This document shows, piece after piece, positions 11,023 to 19,086 of a DNA stretch of 30,068 nt. Made by a program: the position numbers and the translations under genes. Position 1 is the first letter of the stretch, and every line of letters starts with the position of its first letter. The notes beneath the pieces are model-generated. The model was given only the letters and a program-made list of their open reading frames with translations. It searched no databases and had not been told where the DNA came from. The stretch is from Branchiostoma floridae (taxonomy: Eukaryota > Chordata > Leptocardii > Amphioxiformes > Branchiostomatidae), in assembly GCF_000003815.2 (NCBI RefSeq), contig NC_049981.1, positions 5,044,441 to 5,074,508 on the forward strand. The letters are read 5' to 3'.

Positions 11023-11461
11023 CTGGAGTTTTCAAATGACATATCTACTATATATTGTTTAATAATGTGTTAATTTAAATTTAGTGTCTATACAATATTT
11101 CATGGAATACTGTCAATATCATACATGTCTATTCCTATATACTATAAATCCCATACAACATGAATATCAATATCATAACCTAATTCATATTCAGGGCACA
11201 TTGAAAAGCACATAGAAAAGGCGATATGATACCCCCGGTAAAACAAAACAAACAAACAAACAATATTATCATGTTATGCAAAATATGTTTCATTTTATGT
11301 ATTAGTCGATCTGTTTATAGGCACGAATTAATCATAGATTACTGGTCGCACTGCATTCATCAAAATCAATTAACAGAAAGAAAGAAGTTTCAGAATTGCA
11401 GCTTGACCGTTTCATGTGCATTTACGGGAATAACTTAATTAATAAGCCTTTAAAACACCTA

Positions 11462-12026
11462 CGAGAGGCGGTCAATAAGTAATGCCTCTGACCCATTTTC
11501 CATTGCAGGAGATTAATGAAACTTGGCACAGTTATTAGTCTTTTTCTTCATAGGAACCACCCAGAGTTATGCATTTCTCCCATAGTTTGATACTGCTCTG
11601 GACACCGTTTTTGTAGGACACCCCAGGTTGGTCTTCCAACAGATGCAGAAGAGGGACGATCAGGTCTGGGAGCTGTTTCCACAGACTTCCGGCCATGTTT
11701 GAATTCAGGATGCCAGCGTTTTACAAGGTCATATGATGGGGCATCATCACCATAAGTTTCTTTTACTTCATCAAAAGTCTTCTTTGGTGTGCGTCCTTTC
11801 AAATACAAAAACCGGATCACTGCGCGACACTCAACTTGTTCCATTTCACACATGGTCCATTTCGCACCTGACTCAGTTCAAACACCAGTAAATCAGAAAC
11901 CATAATTAGTTCAGAGCTGTTTTTGCAACATAACCTATAAAGATATGAATCATTACACATACAAAATTTCATCTAGATCAAACGACTGGAAGTGGGTCAG
12001 GGACAATACTTATTGACCGCCCCTCG
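11462..12026 (-). mobile_element. Internally deleted mariner-like element
   Basis: The ends are inverted repeats of about 34 bases starting CGAGRGGCGGTCAATAAGTA, flanked by TA at 11460-11461 and 12027-12028. At 565 bases it is less than half the usual mariner length. A TA duplication and the encoded protein remnants support Tc1/mariner. It lies in the intron between the helix C and hinge exons of the kinase locus, in the same orientation. Confidence 0.9.
11535..11853 (-). pseudogene. Mariner transposase remnant (N-terminal HTH plus C-terminal tail)
   Basis: From the ATG at 11853 a frame reads MEQVECRAVIRFLYLKGRTP, TYGDDAPSYDLVKRW and PRPDRPSSAS, the first helix-turn-helix of the mariner DNA-binding domain. 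In another frame, GVSYKNGVQSSIK and KCITLGGSYEEKD end in TAA at 11537-11535, the usual C-terminal tail. The catalytic core between them is gone, so no active enzyme is made. Confidence 0.85.
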
Positions 12027-12029
12027 TAC

Positions 12030-12134
12030 CGTCTCTGGTACAAGCTCCAACAAGTGAGATGATGTTGTCATGACGACCCACCGTCACCAGTTGCTCTCCC
12101 ATCAGGTCTTTCTTGTCACTGTCTGATGCAGAAT
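12030..12134 (-). CDS. RTK locus: helix C exon
   Basis: It reads SASDSDKKDLMGEQLVTVG then RHDNIISLVGACTRD and joins in phase to the previous exon after frame correction. About two residues seem missing after LMGE compared with related kinases. The donor G|GTA is followed at once by the mariner element. Confidence 0.75.
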
Positions 12135-12503
12135 CTATTAAACAAAATGCAGTTTATAGCCTACAGCATTGATGACAAGAGGACACGCATAGTGGTTTAT
12201 ATTTCAAAGGCACGTACAAAATAGATATCATAGTGTTATGTTTTTTTAATTGCATTATGTCAATAGTTAATACCAATACAACTTGTGCCACATGTACAAC
12301 ACTGCCATACATATTTCTACATCGAGCATGAATGACGAATGATAGGTGATACATTGTATAGATGATACATTGTATATGAAAGAATTCCGACTGTTCATTC
12401 AGATACAATGTGTAGGAATATCTCGAAGAAATCCACATTAAACAATATTTGAATCAAAGGTTTATCTATCAGCCTGTCTAGAAGAATGAGAAGGTGGTTT
12501 GAC

Positions 12504-12691
12504 CTCTAAGAGTTTTCACAGCTACAGTTGTTGTCACTCCTCGATTGCGGAGTTCTCCAAGTCGCACCTCTCTGAACTGACCGCTACCGAGACGTCTGCC
12601 AAGCTTCAATCCAGCCCTTCGGAATCTCCCAGAAATTCAGAGTTGCGACTTGAGATGCCTCAGATGGCTTCATGAAGAAAGAGTGTTTTCC
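12504..12691 (-). pseudogene. RTK locus: glycine-loop exon with a +1 frameshift
   Basis: The first half reads on in frame from the SAM exon to FWEIPKGWIEA. The second half, one base out of frame, reads LGRRLGSGQFREVRLGEL and TTTVAVKTLR with the ATP-binding Lys. The glycine loop has Arg where the family normally has Gly (GSGQFR). The extra base lies about 12601-12606. Length 188 would leave in phase 1 only after removing one base, as the next exon requires. Confidence 0.75.
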
Positions 12692-12736
12692 CTGTAACAT
12701 CTGTCCTTTCATAATCTATGCCTCTATGTATTGTTG

Positions 12737-12759
12737 ATCTATCTATCTATCTATCTATC
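12737..12759 (+). repeat. (ATCT)n microsatellite
   Basis: Five to six perfect ATCT units in the intron between the SAM and glycine-loop exons. Confidence 0.9.
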
Positions 12760-12898
12760 AATTTATCTACCTGCACATATGATTCGTGGTATGTGTGTGT
12801 AAAGTCATCCTTACAGAATCGAGTTTTATTCAATCTGTTTTAACTATAATCATAAAAAGAAGAATCTTGCATGTAAGCTCAAAAAGTCCTAAATATAC

Positions 12899-13020
12899 CT
12901 TCTCCTGTTTTAATTCCATCGGAACGCCTTTAAACCTCGCTCTTGGTCTAGCCTTTGGAATGAGGTCCTTCAGTATGACATCATCGAGGTACTTCAGTGC
13001 ATCTCCATCCACATCGTGAT
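12899..13020 (-). CDS. RTK locus: SAM domain, second exon
   Basis: It is 122 bases between acceptor CAATTACCAG and donor GAGAAG|GTATAT. It reads HDVDGDALKYLDDVILKDLI then PKARPRARFKG. The VDGDAL, LKDL and PR.RF pattern is the second half of a SAM domain. It leaves in phase 0 and the next exon starts in phase 0. Confidence 0.75.
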
Positions 13021-13188
13021 CTGGTAATTGAAAAACAAAAACAACAACAAAACGTTGAGACGGCTCCATTTCATCCTCATCGGTAGGTCCCACCAATACC
13101 TCACTTGACCACAACTACAATCTTTTGGGAATTTTTACATAAACTATGATATACCTACTAGATATCAAAGAAAGTATGACACACATAC

Positions 13189-13271
13189 TTTTAAACGCTT
13201 TAGCGTTCTCTCCAAACTTGTTCTCTTTCAGATATCTTGTCACATCATCCACAGTTCCGATTTCAGAAAGT
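13189..13271 (-). CDS. RTK locus: SAM domain, first exon
   Basis: It reads LSEIGTVDDVTRYLKENKF then GENAKAFK, helices 1-2 of a SAM fold. The donor is AAAA|GTATGT. Acceptor choice is open: GCAG before 13271 keeps phase 2 with the transmembrane exon, while the stronger TTTTTCAG before 13282 would need a different upstream donor. Confidence 0.7.
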
Positions 13272-13525
13272 CTGCGATAGCACTGAAAAAGATTACAGAA
13301 CATTTGTACAATTTCGCTGAGAAAATCAAGATACTGTGATACAATCATAACATTGCTATAATGCAACAAAATTCACAAACAAGGATCAACATTGTTTAAA
13401 CTAGTCGGACTATATATTTTATACATGGGTAACTGGGTCAGAGAGACATGTCTGTTACCGTACGTAAAAAGAAAAGTTCAGTTTATGTACATTTTGAAAT
13501 TTTAAACACTAACATTGTCACATAC

Positions 13526-13622
13526 CTGTAAAACATAAAACCGGCTCCAGCTGCGAAACTTACAACGACTGCAGCAACCACGGAAAGGATGACGGCAACC
13601 AAAGGCAAAACTTCTTCAAGCG
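13526..13622 (-). CDS. RTK locus: transmembrane exon
   Basis: The acceptor TTCTGTAG is followed by about 31 codons: LEEVLPLVAVILSVVAA, then VVVSFAAGAGFMFY, and the donor ACAG|GTATGT. This is one membrane helix preceded by two Glu and ended by an Arg formed across the junction, as expected for a type I receptor. Confidence 0.75.
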
Positions 13623-13671
13623 CTACAGAATAATTAAGACATTGTGATGAAAACGTTCAGACCTGTATTCA

Positions 13672-14062
13672 CTTGTGGGACCGCGTAGCGCAGTGGGACC
13701 GTGCCCCGTGACCGAGAGGTTGCGGGTTCGAATCCGCCTGCCGTGTTACCGATCTTGTGCCCTTGGGAAAGGCACTTTACACGGCTTTCCTCACTATACT
13801 CGGGTGAAAATGAGTACCTAGCTTCGGCTCACGGTGATTTACATCATTCACCCGGACGGGAGACCTGGCGCATATGAAAGGGTATGTCACCCCGCAAGGG
13901 GCGGTATAACCCCGTCGTGTGTAAACATGTGCGAACATGTGCGATCACGTCGACCGATGATGTATGTTCGTCTGTATCTCTGTGGATCTGCCGCTACCAG
14001 CCCAAAGCTGCCTAGGCAGATCCGTGTAATGAGTTGTATCATTGGCAAATAAATAAATAAAC
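13672..14062 (+). mobile_element. tRNA-derived SINE with target-site duplication
   Basis: The head carries a box A (TAGCGCAGTGGG) and a box B (GGTTCGAATCC), an internal RNA polymerase III promoter from a tRNA. A conserved-looking body (CTTGGGAAAGGCACTTTAC) and an AAATAAATAAATAA tail follow. The 11-base sequence ACCTGTATTCA at 13661-13671 and 14063-14073 is the target duplication. The frame 13834-14052 within it is not a gene. It inserted into the intron between the ectodomain and transmembrane exons of the kinase locus. Confidence 0.88.
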
Positions 14063-14139
14063 ACCTGTATTCAACTGGAAGAGACGAGAGAATTGATGTA
14101 CAATATCCTTTTGCATTAAGAATACAAAATGTTCATCAC

Positions 14140-14179
14140 CTGTGATTATGGGTTTCATGAACACACTGGACGTCTGCGC
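14140..14179 (-). CDS. RTK locus: last ectodomain exon
   Basis: A 40-base exon between acceptor CAACTACAG and donor ACAG|GTGATG. It reads AQTSSVFMKPIIT and leaves in phase 1, which fits the start of the transmembrane exon. It is short, so support comes mainly from phase and signals. Confidence 0.5.
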
Positions 14180-14690
14180 CTGTAGTTGGACAAGTTTAAA
14201 TGTATATTATGACATGAGGCTTTCATGTTCTGTTTTATCAATCTAAGTTGATAACCGATAAAAGCAATAGCCTTGAACTATCATGAAATGGTCACTGCGG
14301 CTGTAGACATGCATGGTAATTAGAACAGGACATGGATTAGCACATACAGTAGCCATCAAACCCTGTCCTTGGTGCTGAACATGATAATCATTGACAAGGT
14401 CACATATATTTGACGGTTCATCCTGACGAAGTCTTCGCAAAACAACAAAGAGCAGTTGGAAGAATCCTTGAAGGTAAAGATAATTGGAAGCACTGATCAT
14501 TGGATAATGTACAAGATGGCGGACGAGTGCGGTCACGCAACACGAGGTCTCTGGTTCTGATTCTATATTGAAGGTGTTAACGCTACAGGAAGTGAGTTAT
14601 CGGAACTTTATACTAATTCTATATATACATCGCATATACTGTATATAGTTGGGAGATTTTGAAGACTCTTAGGAGTATTTTAATTGTAAA
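14180..14690. other. No clear gene; probable 5' region of the ORF1-like element
   Basis: From about 14510 (ACAAGATGGCGGACGAG) the sequence may be the untranslated leader of the following reading frame. 14243-14536 has an open minus frame with several Cys but no motif or splice signals I trust. Ectodomain exons of the kinase receptor were looked for here without success. Confidence 0.35.
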
Positions 14691-15599
14691 ATGGGTGATC
14701 ACGCCGAGGACCACGCCAAAACCCACGCCAAGACGCCGAAACGCAAGACCCCGGGTACGAAGTTCTGGAATGTCAACCTGAGCCAACTTCCCGCGGACGA
14801 GTATCTTGCCTCCGATTACGAAGACCAAGGTAAATCCCGTTTCTGCGGGGTTAAACTGCGGTCCAAACAGCTGGACAAATGGATCACAGCCCACAAGGAC
14901 GCTTTCAACGAAACGTTTGAAAGGACCAAGGAGACAACTGTCACCTGGAAAAGCACACCTGGCATTACATGTATGACGGTACAGACCACCACAGCCACAA
15001 GGAAGTCAGGTAAAGGTCTTCTCTCTGTACATTTCTATCACAAGAAACACGGATTGATGGTACAAGGGCAATGCACCAAATGGTGGATGAACAGTTTGTA
15101 TCCTGAACTCTTAGTCAACATAAACGCCCAAGTAGATATGCAGACAAGGTCAACGATCAAAGATGGCGTCCTACGCGCCAGGGACGCCATAGACAACTTT
15201 CCTACGGTAACACTAGAATCGACTACACCAAAGCAAGTCTTTAATAGCGGTGTCCATGAAACACCAACTTTGCCCAAGTGCGCCAATCCTCGAAACCTAC
15301 AAGATCTACAAGCACCCGTAAGTGAAGATATGGAAGAAGAGATACAGATTGTGTTTGATACTAGCGCGAAACATGGCGGGAACATAGAAGTGCCTGTAAG
15401 TAGCGATGCGGAAGATCAAGGACCGAGTAGGATTGAAAAACGCGCCAAACAGGTCTCTGATACTAAGAATGGCGAACAAAGTGAGCTTACAACAAAAGTC
15501 GTAGATATGCCAAACTTAGCGCGGTTGACTGCGGTTGAGAAATCCCAGAGAATCAGCCATGCTGCTTTTGGCGATTACAGAAACAGTTTGTCGACATGA
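14691..15599 (+). CDS. Intronless ORF1-like protein, probably of a retroelement
   Basis: 302 codons start with MGDHAEDHAKTHAK and a basic tail, then a compact domain (FCGVKLRSKQLDKWI, GITCMTVQTTT, LLSVHFYHKKHGLMVQGQ, WWMNSLYPELL) and an acidic, disordered second half. The strand-rich LLSVHFY...GLMVQGQ pattern recalls intronless hypothetical proteins linked to mobile elements in marine invertebrates; that is recollection, not a search. The frame ends in TGA overlapping the next ATG (ATGA at 15596-15599). The next frame continues as a coiled coil, so a frameshift mutation is the simplest reading. No reverse transcriptase or nuclease frame follows, because element A cuts the sequence. Confidence 0.55.
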   Translation: MGDHAEDHAKTHAKTPKRKTPGTKFWNVNLSQLPADEYLASDYEDQGKSRFCGVKLRSKQLDKWITAHKDAFNETFERTKETTVTWKSTPGITCMTVQTTTATRKSGKGLLSVHFYHKKHGLMVQGQCTKWWMNSLYPELLVNINAQVDMQTRSTIKDGVLRARDAIDNFPTVTLESTTPKQVFNSGVHETPTLPKCANPRNLQDLQAPVSEDMEEEIQIVFDTSAKHGGNIEVPVSSDAEDQGPSRIEKRAKQVSDTKNGEQSELTTKVVDMPNLARLTAVEKSQRISHAAFGDYRNSLST

Positions 15600-15844
15600 C
15601 TCATAATCTCAACGCGCTACGGGATGAGCTGCTTACAAAAGAACGGGAGAGGGAAGAGTCCCAAACCAACATGCTTAAAGAACTGTCCTCTAAAGTTGAA
15701 GCAGCACAGAAGTCACTAGAGAGCCACATCAAGAAGGTAGTCAACAAATTACAGACCAACATCTGTCATGTCCAAAAAGATCTAGTGTCGCAAAGAGAGG
15801 AGCTAGCGAAAGAAAAAAAAGCGACAGTTCAAGAAATGACAATA
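15596..15844 (+). pseudogene. Coiled-coil continuation of the ORF1-like protein, cut by element A
   Basis: From the ATG at 15596 about 83 codons are strongly Glu/Lys/Gln-rich with heptad spacing (LLTKEREREESQTNMLKEL, LESHIKKVVNKLQTN). The native sequence stops at 15844. Codons after that (to TAA near 15976) are transposon sequence. It is probably the C-terminal multimerisation part of the upstream frame, shifted by one base. Confidence 0.6.
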
Positions 15845-18800
15845 GATCGTTTTCATGTGACGTCGCAGTCGCGTTCGAACGTTCGAGCGGCCATGTTGGA
15901 TGATAAGCTGCTCGATCTCCACACGGCTGTGTGCTGCACGTGGTGGACTTGCTCGTGGAAAGAAGCTTTTTTTTAAATTCGGAAACGGGCTGGATGTTTG
16001 CCGTGCTAACTGCGAGTTCCATGGATACAGGATACGGCCTACTCAACGTTTCTGTTTAACAACTTTCCTTACAGTGCACCCTCTTTTAGTTTATTTGACA
16101 ACATGAGCCCCGGCGCGGAGTTTGCGTTATATAGACTAATGCTATTTTAGCGGGCTGAAAGTTGGTTTCTGGCACGGGGTATGTCATGGACGTAAAGGCC
16201 CTGTCACAAAAAAATGTCAGCGAGCTATAAATGATATTTTTAACAGTATGCGCCTGATATTCTGTCAAAAATCAATCAATTTTTAGAAATTATCGGCGAT
16301 TTTTAGGAATCGGTCTTGTCTATGCTCGCCTGTCACCGAAAACTACCAAATAACTGAAGTTCCAACGGAGATGGTCATTAAAACTGGGCGGTCTCGCTCC
16401 GTTCACACAAAAAATGGAAAAAATGGAAGTGTGGCACCTCCGGACACTGCGGCGCGCCACAGCGCTTCGTTTTCGTTTTTACACGGACAAAAAAAGCGCC
16501 CTAGGACAGGCGGAAAATATGATTAGACAAAAATAGACAAAAAAACATTCCAGAGAAGTTAGTTAGCTGGGTCGCCAACCATATTCCTCGGTCACCTAAC
16601 TCCCCTGATATATTATCTGTCTAATTTCTACTAAAGATCCACTACGGCCTACGTCACATTACCCAGGGTGTCCGCACGGTTTCTAACCGATGTAGGCCCC
16701 GGCCGGGCTCTGAAGCCGGGTAGACATCGGCTCACATAGTCACAAATCATTTTTTCTTCCCGCGTCCCGATAGAGGTCCCGGGGGGCTCCGGTGGGCATT
16801 CCGGTGGCTTTCGTGCAATAGTCGTATGCTTTAACCCTTTATCGCTCGATGTTCGGCAGGCAACCGTGAGCTGCCCTGGGGATGTCCACGGGTACCCCGT
16901 AGGGGTCTGGCAGTGGGTCGGCCGATTCACCCCTTGTGGACAACTGTATGGTCCCTGTCGTACGCCACGACCGTCATGTTTCTTTGGGGGGGGGGGGCAT
17001 TGGTTGGCTCGTCTTCCTTGACTTTTGCATGTGTGCCACGTAGTACTAATACCAGTAGAAGCGGAAAATGCCACTGCACTTCGACCGACAGGATGAGCAC
17101 ATGCCGCTTGCTCAACTCAGGCTGGGGGTGGCGACGGCTCGTCACCGTTTCATCCTTGTTCTTGCTACATGGGTAGTGGAAGAGGAGAGACAAGCGCAAC
17201 GGCAGTGCCAGGGAAGAAAATGTTGAGTTAGGCTCCGAACCATGTTTTGGGTCTACGATACGCTGATGAGCAAGCTATAAATGCGAGAACATTCTTGCGA
17301 CTTTAAGTCCTTTGTGCGCCTTATGCGTGTGGGACCTTCCATTGAGAAGAGTACAAAGTGAGTTTTTTTACTGATGATATTTCCCTAATAATTTCCCCAC
17401 CGGGAGCCCGGTTCATTTTAAGTCCGACTTAAATCCAACCGGGGGCCCGCCCGAGGCCAAAAATAACCCGGCAGCCGCTGGGAGACCAGCAGGACCCCGA
17501 CCGGAAGAGCCAAAAAACAGTCCGTAAATTACCCGCCAGGGTCCCTATGTGGAAATGTGACCATGGCCCAAATTGTCCTGTTTGATGACCGAGGGACCCC
17601 GTCAGCGGCCCTGGCGGTGTTCCGGGATGACACAACGGATGCAATAGTTTGCAATGCAAGAAGGTTGGGCCTGTACCGTCAAGTACTGCCGGGGTGCCGG
17701 GCGAGTACCGGGCGAGTACTGTAGGGGACCCTGGCGATGTATTCACGATTAGTTGACGGCTTTGATTCGGCGTATTTTCCTGCCCGGGGCCCGGTTGATT
17801 TTAAGTCCGACTTAGAATCAACCGGGGCTCCGCCCGAGCCCCAAAATAGCCCGGCAGCCGCCGGGGGTCTCTCGGGGTCCCGCCCGAAATTGCAACAATT
17901 CAGCCCCTAACCTACCCGGCCGGACCCCTTTGTGCAAATGTGACGTTAGCATACCCCGTGGGGCTTGGTTAGTCTGTGTAACACAAACTCCGCTGTCCAG
18001 GGCTGTAACTGGTCCCTCCCCGCGGATGTTGGGCGGGCTGCTATAAGTGAAATCTAATCAGGCTAGGGCCTGGTAGAGGCTAAGAATTTCATACGGACCA
18101 CCCCGTACGAACTTGAATATGTACGCACGTATGGCGACACCCTTACACAATACTATGACAGTCCAGTTCCGTATAACGCATGATTTTAGTACAGAATCGA
18201 CAAAGTCGGGCTTGTCTTCCACTGAGCTCTGTGCTTGTGTGGCGGCAAGGGAAACTTCTACAAGCTTGTTGGAGCTCCTGTCACCTCCATGCTGACAAAT
18301 CATGTGCCAAGCATTCTGAGTTTGACTTTTCCGTATCAAGTGCACAGTATGCAGCAGTACCGTCAGCAGCCCTGATTACCTTTAATGCTACTTGTAATCT
18401 TGTGAGTAGGGCTTCTATCATAATGGTTCCTTCCTCAGCATAGTCGAGGATGTTCCAATAGTGCTCTCAAATACACGCCGCTGAAAATACAGGAAAAAAA
18501 GAAGCGCGCACGAACCTAATCACTATCTCGCTGGCCCCCTCAATCTGCTTGCCTCACGGAGTTTGGGTCGGGGAAGCGCCAAATCTTGCCCCAAGCGGGT
18601 AGTGGGGACGGTTGGATAGTGGGGCAGGTATAAAGTTCGTGCGCGCGTGCGGTGGGGAATCGATAGCTAGTCCTCAGTGCACCGCCTCTATGGAAGCAGT
18701 TCATGTAGTCCCCGGGTAGGGGCAACGGATGGCCAGGTATTCAGCCATCGAAACCAGCGTTATAGATCGTTGAATGCCGTTTGTTTTAAAGAACATGAAT

Positions 18801-18989
18801 CAACTTTGTCCTGATATCTAACCTTGGCTACATCACTTAATGATTCACAGTATGGAGACAAAACAGCACACTTGAACCTGCCGCAAGTAATTTTGATAGT
18901 GCCGTTCTGTGTTCTATTCATCCAGGTTATCATCCAACATGGCGCCCACGCGTGAAGGAACGGTTTTCGAACGTTCTGTGAAAACGATC
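15845..18989. mobile_element. Family A non-autonomous DNA transposon, 3.1 kb copy
   Basis: It starts GATCGTTTTCA and ends TGAAAACGATC, flanked by TA at 15843-15844 and 18990-18991. Inside both ends the block CATGTTGGATGATAA (left near 15892; right, inverted, near 18928-18942) makes imperfect inverted repeats of about 75 bases. The left end holds GTTCGAACGTTCGA palindromes. No transposase frame is present. The middle (about 16650-18020) is GC-rich. It interrupts the ORF1-like coiled coil. Confidence 0.75.
17401..17945. repeat. Two GC-rich repeat units with hairpins inside element A
   Basis: A block of about 155 bases beginning near 17401 recurs near 17781. Each contains a near-palindrome: CCGGTTGATTTTAAGTC facing GACTTAGAATCAACCGG in the second copy, a slightly poorer one in the first. 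CGCCCGAG, AACCCGGCAGCCG-like words and a TGTGSAAATGTGAC tail follow in both. No coding potential. Confidence 0.7.
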
Positions 18990-19086
18990 TATTTTTCGTC
19001 GCCTCAAAACTGTCCCTGTCACCTTTAACCCTATTCAGCCGGGGGGGGGGGGCTTTTGAGGCCTGCGCCAACTTCGATGTCCTATA

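Larger units (their letters stand above)
9285..14179 (-). pseudogene. Receptor tyrosine kinase with juxtamembrane SAM domain, kinase domain degraded
   Basis: Exons read leftwards: 14179-14140 (ectodomain end), 13622-13526 (transmembrane), 13271-13189 and 13020-12899 (SAM), 12691-12504 (glycine loop and VAVK), 12134-12030 (helix C region), 11022-10833 (hinge and kinase insert), 10649-10569 (HRDLAARN), 10197-10157 (remnant), 10031-9935, 9638-9539 and 9308-9285 (C-lobe end, stop). Splice phases agree from the ectodomain exon to the start of the kinase. Lesions: one extra base near 12601-12606; frame loss near 11012-11016; TAG at 10931-10929; no DFG (VAK runs straight into EYVKSTK); the W-A-L-E/DVWSFG exon reduced to WSF-stop-VLLREIMALG. 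The family normally phosphorylates tyrosines after ligand binding; this copy cannot encode an active kinase as read. A shortened TM-SAM product is conceivable. Ectodomain exons beyond 14179 were not found. Assembly error is a less likely explanation for so many separate changes. Confidence 0.8.

Noticed and set aside
13680-13745. Possible tRNA gene (box A and box B present)
   Set aside because: The boxes are the head of a SINE with body, tail and target duplication; no complete cloverleaf was recognised.
14243-14536. Cys-containing minus-strand frame as a missing receptor ectodomain exon
   Set aside because: No splice signals in phase with the known exons and no recognisable extracellular domain.
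15840-15976. C-terminal end of the coiled-coil frame (after VQEM)
   Set aside because: These codons are the left end of element A, seen also at 3947 and 19087, not part of the original protein.
16649-17746. Pro/Gly-rich open frames in the GC-rich core of element A
   Set aside because: Long frames are expected by chance in GC-rich sequence; composition is that of CCGG tracts, with no domain pattern.
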